A DNA stretch of 64,000 bases from NCBI GenBank assembly GCA_942159475.1, contig OW804095.1:62834773-62898772 (forward strand). Reading direction: 5' to 3'. The notes under the pieces were generated by a model. The model saw nothing but the letters and a program-made list of their open reading frames with translations. It did not search any database and was not told the DNA's origin. Within the stretch, counting starts at the first letter, position 1. The number at the start of each line of letters is the position of its first letter. This document shows positions 11,870-21,700 of this stretch, one piece after another. The stretch is from Sthenelais limicola (taxonomy: Eukaryota; Annelida; Polychaeta; Phyllodocida; Sigalionidae). Both the position numbers and the translations under genes were made by a program.

Positions 11870-13578
11870 TGTTGCTGGTCCTGTTTACTAAGATAACTGA
11901 TAGGTGGCGCCACTAGAGGCTGGAGGAGCCAAGTGAGGCAAGTGGCAGCTTGTTAGTGCCCACAAATCTAGCCTAGCATGTTTATGTAGGCTATGTTATG
12001 GTTTATCGTACGTGGTCGTTTAAGTAGGGGTATAGAGTCAAACTAAAGTCCCAAATTCGATCAATTAATTTATTGAGCTATTCCCAATCAACGTGACTAC
12101 GGTAGGTAGGCTACCCCTATTTTAATTAGTTTTCTTTCACAGCTTAATTGATAGTAGGTCAAAATTTCCATTTTCATTTAAGGCCTACTAAATAGGACTA
12201 AATACAGGGGCGTCGGAAGCTAATTTGAATGTTGGGGGGCGGGGGCGACAAGTTATAAGTTTGACCTTTGGTACGGTACCCTACAATACTACACAGTTAT
12301 ACCATTAATTGTCCCTTTACACATGTTTACATTTATCCACATAACCAAATACTAAGGGGATAGAGAGCTTAGCAAGTTTTGAATACAAACTTCAATTGTT
12401 AACACAACTACAATAATAATACAAATATTAACATGGTCCAAAAATGCATTCCTATAGGATGCACATTATATCATATTAAGCAAAAAGAATGTTAAAGTCA
12501 AACTACAATATAAGTCAAAATTTGATGAAAACAACATGTGGATATATTTTCATTACGGTACGATTTAAAAACAACTTTAAGCATAAAAGTTTAAAATCAG
12601 AACTTTGTAAAGGTTTTAAAATTACAAGCATTCACTATATTTTGTTCATATTTCTGCCACCATCTCGATCACTATTATATAGGCCTACCTTATTGACAGA
12701 CAGTTATACCAGATACATCAATCAATTAACCACTAAGTGACTAATGCACCCGCTAAAATTAATAACACTATATCCTATAGATTTAAACAGATAGATTTGT
12801 ATTTAAAGAAAATCAATTATGAAAATCAATGAAGAGAGTACAGTCATGGACGGTGACGGGGGCCGTCATGGATCGTGATGGACAAAAAACTTTCCCATTT
12901 TGGAAACAGATCTTTAGAATAATTAAAAAGATTGATCGATTTGTTTCTTCCTGTTTCAATACACCCATGTGTATCTTTCTTTAAGCATACAGAAATCATT
13001 TTTTGCATGGTTTTGTGTTAAACCACTTCATATTGTTGGCGTCACGGACAGTGATGGCAATATAGCTTTAAATTTCTGTCCTCCTTTATGAATTTAATAT
13101 GAAATTTCAGTGCATAATGTGTTATGCTACATGAGCATGTTGGCACATATGAATGAATAAACAGACATTTCCATATAATCTTAATTAATTTTCAGGATGT
13201 ATATTCAATATATTGGCCTGAATGGTTATTTTCAGCATATTTAATGGCGCTATAATTTCCTGAATATTCATCGTAGTTATGGTAAAGTGGATACGCATTT
13301 GTTCAGAATATAGTCAGATAGCATAGAAACATTAATTAGGAGGCATGAGCAAAGAGGAAAGATTCTTTGAAAAAACTAGTAAAAAATGACATTTTCAATT
13401 TTGGAACCATTTCATGAGAATCGACCATAATGTTACTTTTGTGCACTCATATTATTTAATCTGACAGGGTTCAAGGTGTGATAAATTATAATCATGTTTC
13501 TCCCAAACAACAAAATAGTGTTGATATCATTGAGGGTCATCAAAAGCCCCAAATTTACATGGTCCTAAGATCAGTACA
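11870..13578. other. Region upstream of MED27, no gene seen
   Basis: The first few hundred bases 5' of the MED27 ATG should hold its promoter and 5' UTR, but I see no clear TATA box or other decisive element. The rest is AT-rich with chance ORFs only (for example 12489-12740). Confidence 0.5.
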
Positions 13579-13903
13579 TTATTCCATGATTTGGCCGTGA
13601 GCGTACAATATAATCGATATATTTGCCGCTCACAAGGTGGGCAATATAAATTCCCTGTATTGTACTGTGACGTCACGACCGTTCGAAACTATGCAGACAA
13701 CACAGTTTGATGAAATTAAAGCAAATAAAGTTGTTTTAAGTTAAGAATCATGGAATAAAAGCAAGAATAGCACAGTATCGCGTCTTCGTAGGCCTATATT
13801 CTCCTCGTATGGCCGAAAAACAACTCGGCCTACGGCCTCGTTGTTTTCGGCCATACTCAGAGAATATAGTCCCCCTCATACACGATACTATGCTGTTCTT
13901 GCT
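13579..13903. repeat. Nested palindromic repeat (two inverted repeats side by side)
   Basis: TTATTCCATGATT at 13579-13591 is inverted at 13746-13758. Directly after it, AGCAAGAATAGCACAGTATCG (13760-13780) pairs with 13883-13903 as an imperfect inverted copy. The centre contains GTATGGCCGAAAA-CAAC...GTTG-TTTTCGGCCATAC. The second hairpin is about 144 bp with arms of about 65 bp. It is probably a MITE, with no coding capacity. Confidence 0.55.
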
Positions 13904-16041
13904 ATAGTACTGAAGGTCTGTCTCAATGAAAATGATAATGTTGCCAGCTGTTTTTAGTGTTTACATTGTACATCCAACATCTCTTAACTCATGATATATT
14001 TCTGTGACAATTGTCTAAATTAGTTAATATTTATTCATTCCCATTGTCTTTGGCATCTCCGCAACGCTAAAAAGTATGACCAAATCAGAAATATGTAATA
14101 TCTTTGAAAAATAATTTATGGAAAAATTAACATCATATAGGCATATAATTCCTTCAATGCCCCCCTCCCCCTCTATTCATATGAATAATGCTTTAATATA
14201 ATTGTAATGTTTTTTGACGTTTTTGTTTTTGAAAACAGTTTACTAATTAATTTACCCCTTAAGGCCAAACTTCGGTTTTATTGCACTAGGTGGTTTATGG
14301 TCGACCAGGAATACTTAATTGTAGATGGTCTTGACCTTCTCAGTATTGTATGGTACATGCATACTGAATACAAATTGAATATAATTATACAAAACCACAT
14401 AAAAGTGATCTAGGAAATTTCCCATAATTAGGGCTCAATCCTAAGCTTAGGCCTACAAAAGCTTAGAATCTATGACCTAAGACATTATACAGGGTCACCA
14501 TTTATGTTTAAAATGTATATTTATCTTAGTATTGTAAATTGCAGAAAAGATTGAGATAATGATAAACATTTGACTATCATTAAAGACCCAAAATTACAAA
14601 ACAGGTTGGATTAATTCGGATAAATCCTGACTTTTTTTTATTCATTTACATTTGACCTTTTCAGTATTATGCCATAGACATTTCTTTTTTTTTGACTATA
14701 TTCCGTAATCTATAGCCTTTGGGGTAATAGCCTATACATAGATGGGCACTGTACTCGTCACTGGACCCTTTCTTTCAGATGCATGTGAGCTAATTTTTAA
14801 GTAGGCCTAAGCCGCGGTAATAAGGTCTATCTGTAGGCCTATTGTTAAAAAAAATCTGTTTCCACATTTCTTTGCACTCCTCTTGAGTGAATTTGGGCTA
14901 TCTTGCATATTTATTTTGATAATATTTGTAATAGGTTGAAAGTTACAAAAAAAGATGATGTGCCGGTAGTATTCCCCATAATCTGTCTAGAATAAGGGCA
15001 TGCAGGTGCCCATGTCCCCCTCCCCCGGCCAGATATAATTATGTCTATTATCAGGTAGGCCTACAATACTAGGCCTACAAACAAAATACCGGTAGTTATT
15101 CATTTTAGGTCACATTGTGACAGTTAGGCCCTATTGCCAGTCTTTGAGTAGCACCAGAACAATGGTTGTTGGAATAGTTTTAAATTCCATTAAGTTGCCC
15201 TGCCTCACTACAAGACTACACTGACTAAGTGATCTACACTCTAGACCCAAAGTTAAGAGAGTCCCTTCAAACGAAGGGGAAGCCACTCGCCTCAAACCGC
15301 AAAGTGCCATTATTATCCCATTAAAACCGCAAAATGTCATTATAATCCCATTAAAACGCCGACACCTAGGCCGGGAAACAGATTAGCGAAGTCACTCACA
15401 TACCATTCTTATCTGATCTAAGAGTTTGGCCCTATAGACTGTCTAACTCTAAGTTACATCCTCGCACATCCAACTTTAGTAAAACCATTATCTAGAGACA
15501 CCGTGTGGCTTAGCAAACATTTCCCTTTCTACAAGGTAAACCAGACGGTTTCCTTCATGACGTAGGTCTATATACTAATCCTAAAATGTAGTTTAGATCA
15601 AATATAGGAGCTCTCTTGGATGTTGGTGTAGCGTATCGCTATTGATGAGAAAATATCGAATAATTAGGATCACACAAGATGTAGACAGTTTCACGCTTAA
15701 TTGTAGCCTAGTGCTTAGTGAGCGCAAAGCTTCCTCTGTCTTTGTGCAGTTCCTTTGCCTATATATATGCTCTGAATAGGGCCTACACACAACGTTTGAG
15801 GCATGCGGCTTATATTCTTTTAAGAAATTCCTGTTCATTATAACCTACAATTAGGACACAGGAACATAGGACATGATGTGTTTTTCAGATCTGTCTATGC
15901 AAAGTCAATTTTTTCCTAGAAAATTGAGTTTGCTCATGACTGCGTAAACGAAGGCCGATAAAAAATTATATCATCGGCTACGCCAGCATTTATTTATACG
16001 TAATCATCGATTATATAATATATTAATTTATTATATTTCAC
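13904..16041. other. Intergenic, no gene seen
   Basis: AT-rich, with chance ORFs only. TAGGCCTA-type palindromes are frequent (for example near 14803, 14834, 15055 and 15073). At 15293-15360 a unit of about 30 bp (AAACCGCAAARTG and CATTATWATCCCATTA) occurs twice in tandem. Confidence 0.5.
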
Positions 16042-16045
16042 ATAG
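16042..16045. repeat. Target-site duplication ATAG (left copy)
   Basis: ATAG precedes the 5' LTR and recurs after the 3' LTR at 32884-32887. One caution: the three bases before the internal face of the 3' LTR are also TAG, so the LTR could instead start at TAGTGTG with a shorter duplication. The TG...CA ends favour the boundary given here. Confidence 0.65.
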
Positions 16046-16444
16046 TGTGATGGAGTGGAATTATCCATTACACAGTATTCAGACCTATAGTCCAGAGATA
16101 AGTCATATCAGGTCAGTGGGAGTAATAGATACATAAGGGGGGAGGGACCATGCATATTTAGGAATATAGATTGTAAGCCAGACCCCACCTCTTCACCTGT
16201 ACGCATGAATATTGATAATTTGATATGATATATATATGAGCTAGAGATATTAAAAGACAGAACCTTTATGGAATTGAAACTGTTGTGTCCTTCTTTACTG
16301 TACTTATATTAGAGGATCATACATAGACCAACTTAGAGATATCCACTCACATATACACCAAAGGACTTCTAGTATACATTCACCCAATATCGATCTTAAA
16401 AGTATATACATGCATATCTACAGTCTAGTGGACGCATTGTATCA
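16046..16444 (+). repeat. 5' long terminal repeat (399 bp)
   Basis: It starts TGTGATGGAG and ends GTATCA, the usual TG...CA form, and appears identical to 32485-32883. Possible control elements are a TATA-like AT run (GATATGATATATATATGAG, about 16222-16240) and ATTAAA at 16249-16254, which could be the polyadenylation signal. An internal G-rich purine tract (AAGGGGGGAGGGACC, about 16135-16149) resembles those scattered through the non-coding parts of the element. Confidence 0.93.
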
Positions 16445-16445
16445 T

Positions 16446-16463
16446 TGGTGGAAGAATCCGGAT
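16446..16463 (+). other. Primer binding site
   Basis: TGGTGGAAGAATCCGG starts one base after the LTR. TGG complements the universal CCA tail of tRNAs. I could not assign the tRNA with confidence. The gag ATG lies only about 40 bases after the LTR, so leader and packaging signals must overlap gag or the LTR. Confidence 0.6.
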
Positions 16464-16485
16464 TGGGTTTGGATTGTATTTCTGG

Positions 16486-18744
16486 ATGTCTGAGAGTGAG
16501 GGGGATTCTCTGGATTCTGTGTTAAATCTCACAGACACCAACAGAAGTATACTCAACACTACTGCTGAGTTTATTGTCAGTACTCAGAGGCTCTTCAAAG
16601 GGAAGAGAAACATCCCCAGGACTGGGAGTTTTTCACAGCAAATGGACAAAATAGCGGCAAGGATAGGAGGAGTTGTTTCCAGCATGACAAAGGCAAAAAA
16701 GGTGGGTGTGTTTGCTGATAACACTAACTCTAATACTAACAGTTCAGCAAAAAGCACTGCATCTGTATCTAATATTGACTCTCGAATTAAAGGAAGTGCT
16801 CCACCTGCATATGGGGAATCTGTGGACCATAGGGTTAAGCCCAGTGCAGCAAAACCTAATGCACCATTAATAGAAATAGGAGGGGGGGTAAGTAGTACAT
16901 ATTTGGGGGCTATGGGAATGGGACAAGCAGGGGGTTTTGCACCAGATACTACGGGACCTTGGGATGAATGGGACAATTGCGCACATGAGTTTGTAGGACA
17001 TGCACAGCCCACCTATCACCAAGCCGCTATTTTAGTTCAAGAAAACCGACGGTTAAAGCAAGAGTTGGATCGCACATTAGATGCAGAGCGCCAGCGTCAG
17101 CGCGATTACGAAGACCGCATTGACGTAATTGCGCAAGAGCTGCGCGACACAAAGCGCACGCTGAAGGAGAGCGACGCAGACAGAGGGGCGCACATCAGTC
17201 ATCTGAAGCGGGAACTCGTAGAGGAGTCCGTCAAGAGGGACCAGGAGCTCTTGGAAGAGAGGAGCGGGCATGAGCGCAGGGCGGCAGCCCTGGAGCAGGA
17301 GTTGAGGATTCAAGCGGAGGCACTAGCCAAAAAAGACAAGGAGTTCTGCTTGGCTAAGGACAGGTACCGCCAAGATCAGGAGGATATAGAGCGAAGGCTC
17401 GTCCTCCTGAGGCAAAGACACTGCACACACGAGAGCTGCGGGCGTGGCCGGTGTCCGGAGGTGACTTGCATAGAGAGCAGGCTGGGCTCCGAGTCGAGTG
17501 GAAAGGCGACGCCAGAAATTCGCTTGCCCTTCCAGTTTACAACAAGCACAAGGGGTCTTGACGCACCGGAAGGCGCTCCCAGGGGAACCGTTAATATGGA
17601 GCGGGAGTCAGGAAACGCGGCCATGCGTTTTTTCGTGGAACCGCCGGACAAATTCTCCGAATCAACGGCGCTGAGATCGGTGGAGGAGTTTTTCTCCGAA
17701 TATGAGGCGTGGGCAACAGCCCTAAACATAAAGCGAGTCTTTTGGCTCCAGGGGCTGAGCGCCCGCCTCGAAGGCTCGGCGAGGAGCTTCTATAAGCAGC
17801 TCACTGCACCTAATCGAGGACGTCCGGTGTACGATGACGTCAAGGAGCGTTTTCTGGATAACTTCAAAGAACTTCCATTCGGAGAAGTAAAAGAAGATTA
17901 CAGCCGGCGCCGCCAGGGAGATAAGGAATCGGTGAAGGAGTATGCCGACTCCATGCTCACGCTGCTAGCGAGGACATCTCTGACGGAAGATGAACGCACT
18001 AAGGCCTTCTTGGCAGGCCTGAAGGACGGATTGATGGAGCGAGTGCTCACGGAAAACCCACGTACTAGCGAGTTGGCCTTCAGAATCGCGCTCAAGTACG
18101 AGATGTCCGATATTCAGCGCGATAAGGCTCTCGAACGCTTAATGCCAGATGCAACTGCCATGATAGCTGCCCTGACTATGGCAGGTTATCAGGTGGAATC
18201 GAAGGAGGAGGGCGTTAATGCGGTGCAGCAATTTGCTCCATCAACAGGGGGAAAGAAATCCTGGGACGGGAGGGGCAAGGGTCGAGGGGGTTCGCAACGC
18301 GGTGGAGGCCGTGGTGGTTACCAGAATACCCAAAATAACCAGAGTTATCAGAATAACCAGGGCTACCAGGGCTACCAGAATAACCAGAACCAAGACCAAA
18401 GCTCCCCCAACCAAGAGCTACCTCAGCAATTTGCTCAGGCAACGCCAGGATACATGGCAAGCAACGGAACTCTGCAACCATTGCCAGTGCCGATGCAATT
18501 CCCGCCAGGTTACGGCATGCCTGCGGCACCACAATTTCTGCAACCACCGCCAGGACAATTCTTCCCTCAGCCTCCGCAGCAGCAACAGAACCAGTCCTAC
18601 CATAGGGGACAGAACCAGGGGGGCCATTACCAGCAGTGGGGAAACGGCCAGGGGGGTCAGAATAATCAGGGAAACCAGGGAAACCAGGGAAATCAGGGAA
18701 ATCAGAAGGGGGGACAGAAGGGGGGTCAGGGTAATTTTTTCTAG
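16486..18744 (+). CDS. gag: Gag polyprotein of the LTR element (about 752 aa)
   Basis: This is the structural protein that assembles the particle and packages RNA. The first ATG in frame is at 16486, 41 bases after the LTR. Layout: a Ser/Thr/Asn-rich N-terminus; a strongly predicted coiled coil at about residues 183-312; a regular cysteine motif (CTHESCGRGRCPEVTC, a C-x4-C-x4-C-x4-C spacing) at about 312-330; a retrotransposon capsid domain at about 384-543 (segments such as FWLQGLSARLEGSARSFYKQL and YEMSDIQRDKALERL); then a Gly/Arg (RGG), Asn/Gln and Pro-rich tail to the end. The usual C-terminal CCHC zinc knuckle is absent, and the RGG/NQGN repeats probably take over RNA binding (inference). 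It ends in TAG at 18742-18744, directly after a slippery heptamer. The tail may have drifted or expanded through its NQG repeats. Confidence 0.88.
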   Translation: MSESEGDSLDSVLNLTDTNRSILNTTAEFIVSTQRLFKGKRNIPRTGSFSQQMDKIAARIGGVVSSMTKAKKVGVFADNTNSNTNSSAKSTASVSNIDSRIKGSAPPAYGESVDHRVKPSAAKPNAPLIEIGGGVSSTYLGAMGMGQAGGFAPDTTGPWDEWDNCAHEFVGHAQPTYHQAAILVQENRRLKQELDRTLDAERQRQRDYEDRIDVIAQELRDTKRTLKESDADRGAHISHLKRELVEESVKRDQELLEERSGHERRAAALEQELRIQAEALAKKDKEFCLAKDRYRQDQEDIERRLVLLRQRHCTHESCGRGRCPEVTCIESRLGSESSGKATPEIRLPFQFTTSTRGLDAPEGAPRGTVNMERESGNAAMRFFVEPPDKFSESTALRSVEEFFSEYEAWATALNIKRVFWLQGLSARLEGSARSFYKQLTAPNRGRPVYDDVKERFLDNFKELPFGEVKEDYSRRRQGDKESVKEYADSMLTLLARTSLTEDERTKAFLAGLKDGLMERVLTENPRTSELAFRIALKYEMSDIQRDKALERLMPDATAMIAALTMAGYQVESKEEGVNAVQQFAPSTGGKKSWDGRGKGRGGSQRGGGRGGYQNTQNNQSYQNNQGYQGYQNNQNQDQSSPNQELPQQFAQATPGYMASNGTLQPLPVPMQFPPGYGMPAAPQFLQPPPGQFFPQPPQQQQNQSYHRGQNQGGHYQQWGNGQGGQNNQGNQGNQGNQGNQKGGQKGGQGNFF
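18735..18741 (+). promoter_or_regulatory. -1 programmed ribosomal frameshift site (T TTT TTC) at the gag/pol junction
   Basis: In the gag frame the codons read AAT TTT TTC TAG, so the heptamer T TTT TTC fits the X XXY YYZ rule and is directly followed by the gag stop. A slip of one base back enters the pol frame, which is closed just upstream (TAA at 18732-18734) and open from 18735 onward. The overlap is thus only about 10 bases, all of it slippery. A downstream pseudoknot was not determined. Confidence 0.8.
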
Positions 18745-21700
18745 ACGAACCAGCAGAACGCCCCTCGTTCTGGCTGGGACTCGAATCCGCGGATATTACG
18801 CCAGCTCAGGAAGCGGACATGGAGCGTCGCTTTCAGAAGAGGAAATACCAGAAAGCGGCGAGGCGTAAATTGGCGGACGACAAACGAACAGCCCAGGAGA
18901 CTGTGCTGGCCATTGAGCCAACTGGGACTGAAATAGACATGTCTTCCGTCAAATTAACACTGTCATCCGGGGATAATCCGGGAAACATCTTTTTGCACAC
19001 AAATTGCAATGTGATGGGGGGTATGGGGGGTCTGAGGGTACCATTTTTGATTGACACCGGAGCCTCTGTGAGCTGTCTTAGCGAGCAGCTATACCAAAAG
19101 CTACGAACAATGGAAGCGACGGTGCACTGTGTTGTCAATGTCAGGACTCGGGTTTTCACCGCTGACGGGGCCAAACATATGGCGAACTATAAAGCCAGGG
19201 TCAGTTTTTCTCTTGAACATTTGTCTTGTATTTGTTGGTTTTTAATCGTACCTGGGTTGTCTATTCCAGCTATCCTCGGGGTGGACTTCTTACGTAAGGA
19301 ACGGGCATCACTGACCTTTGGCTCAGAACCAAGAGTACATGCGGTAAGGTTAGCAGACACTAAGGTAGTACCGGCGAATAGCGAGTTTACGTGCTCCGCC
19401 GTGGTCACCTATCCGGAGGATATGTCGGCCACGATAGGGACGTTAAACAATCTAAAACGACCACAGCCAGTCTCATTTGCGGTTAAGGGCGCGGCGGTCA
19501 GGCCTTTGCCGGGCACCAACATCATACCAGTTACAGTCTTTAACGCGGGTAGGATGCCTTTGACCCTACATAAGGACTATGTCATAGCGGTATATACAGT
19601 GTGTGATGAGGATGATCTTGTGCCAATAGATTTCTCGGGAGAAGGGGGGACCCATCAGGGAGCACAGGTTTCAACTTGCACGGGGAACATGGGGGGGGAC
19701 GTTATGGGAGAAGAAGGGGGAAAAGGGAAAAAGGGGTCCTATACATTAGGGTCCGACTTAACAGAGGACCAGAAATCCTCGATGAGCACGTTGATAGCGG
19801 AATACGAGGGAACGTTCGCATCAAAGGATAAGCCGATCGTCCAGACCGACGTGTATACGCACAAGATCGAGCTGAAGGAAGGCTACGTGCCTATTAACAA
19901 GAATCCGTACCGACTCAATCCGCAAATGATGGCGGTAATGGATAAACTCCTGGACGAACAGATAGACCTGAGAGTCATCGAACCCGCGAGCGGCGAATCG
20001 GAATTCGCGTCGCCGTGTTTTCTTGTGGAGAAGTCGCGTTTGGGGCTCGACGGGAAGCAGGAGCACAGGCTCGTGATCGACTATCGCTGGGTGAATTCCC
20101 AGATAAAGGACCAGGCCCGCGTCTTTCCGAGAGCCGACGAAACGTTGGAAAATGTTGGTCGACTCAAAGGCCGCTATTTCAGCAAATTAGACGCCGCCTC
20201 TGGATTTTACCAGGTGTCGTTACGGGAGTCCGATAGGCACATTAGCGCCTTCTCAACCCCTAGGGGCGTTTTTCAATATAGGGTAATCCCGATGGGGCTG
20301 AAAACTGCGCCAAAAGCATTTCACGCTGTGGTCGAGGGAGTGCTGAAGCACATACCAAACGCTCTACCCTATTGCGACGATATTATAATTGCGTCCAGTA
20401 CATGGGACGACCATATGGCAGACGTGCGAGCAGTGCTAGCAGCGTTTCAAAAAGCGAATATGCGATTCAAGGCGGAGAAATGCGCATTCGGCTACAGAGT
20501 AATACAATTTCTAGGGTTTGTGATCACCAAGGATGGGCTCATGCCAGATCCCGACAAGGTCGAATCTATCCGGTCATACCCAACTCCGAAAACGGTAAAG
20601 GAACTAAGAGCGTTCAACGGTCTGGCGAATTACTACAGAGCGTTCATCCCGAACTTCTCGGACAAGATGCACCCGCTATACATCTTAACCAAGGGCCCGA
20701 AGAAGGGACGAGGGGAGATTGCGTGGGGAGAGGAGCAGGAAACTGCCTTCAGAAGCGTCAAGAGGGCGCTCTGCGAGGATGCATTATTGCAATACCCAGA
20801 CTACGACAAACCGTTCACAATATGGACAGATGCCTCCCGCGTAGGATTAGGTGGTTGCCTGACGCAAGACGACGGGAGCGGGTTCCATCGACCAGTGGCC
20901 TTCGCAGGAAGGAGCATGAACGCCACCGAACGAGACTATTCAGCTACGGATCGGGAACTCCTAGCAATTCGATTTGCAGTAGAAAAATTTAAACATTACG
21001 TGCTAGGCACGACCTTCGAGGTGTACACGGATCATGCCGCGTTGCTTGCGATAAACTCGAAGCAAGACTTGACAGGACGGATGGCCAGATGGCTTGATTG
21101 GTTCGGGAACTTCGATTTCCAGATAAAACACATCAAGGGGAGCCTTAACCTCGTGCCCGATGTTTTGAGTCGAAGGCCGTATCCGGAGGGTAGGGGAGAG
21201 AAGTTGGATCCAACCAGCAACGTCGACCGTAAGGTTCGCTTTCGCGAGGTGAACTTTATTAGGTACTTCGGAGCTGGAGACTTGGTTCAAATGGCACCCA
21301 TCCGTAAGTACCGACGGCCGTCAATATTGAAGAACGGGAAGCTGCGAAACAAGCGCAGGGACGCGAAAAGCGCTGATCAAGAAGCCGTTGTCGAGACGGA
21401 GCGCGTGGAAGGTACACCTATAAACCCGTACAACATACGAGTGGACGAAGGACAGCCTATAGAGCGCGATACGGGCGCTACAGACGAATATGTGGCTGTC
21501 ATGGAGTCTCGCCGAGTGCGAAAGCCCACCGAGAAAATGCGCGAGTGGACGAAGGAAATCGCGGCTAAGCGCGAGAAGAAGACACTATTGAAAACCGTAG
21601 TGGAGGAAGTGACTGAACCTGTCGACCACTCAGATAGTGATAATGCGTCAAGCGACGACGATAGGGACGGCGCAGAAGAGCAAGGACCAAGAAGGTCCGC

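Noticed and set aside
16584..18868. Several long ORFs in other frames over gag
   Set aside because: Shadows of gag: they overlap its coding frame and match no domain. The 216-codon frame at 18218 is the RGG/NQG repeat read out of frame.
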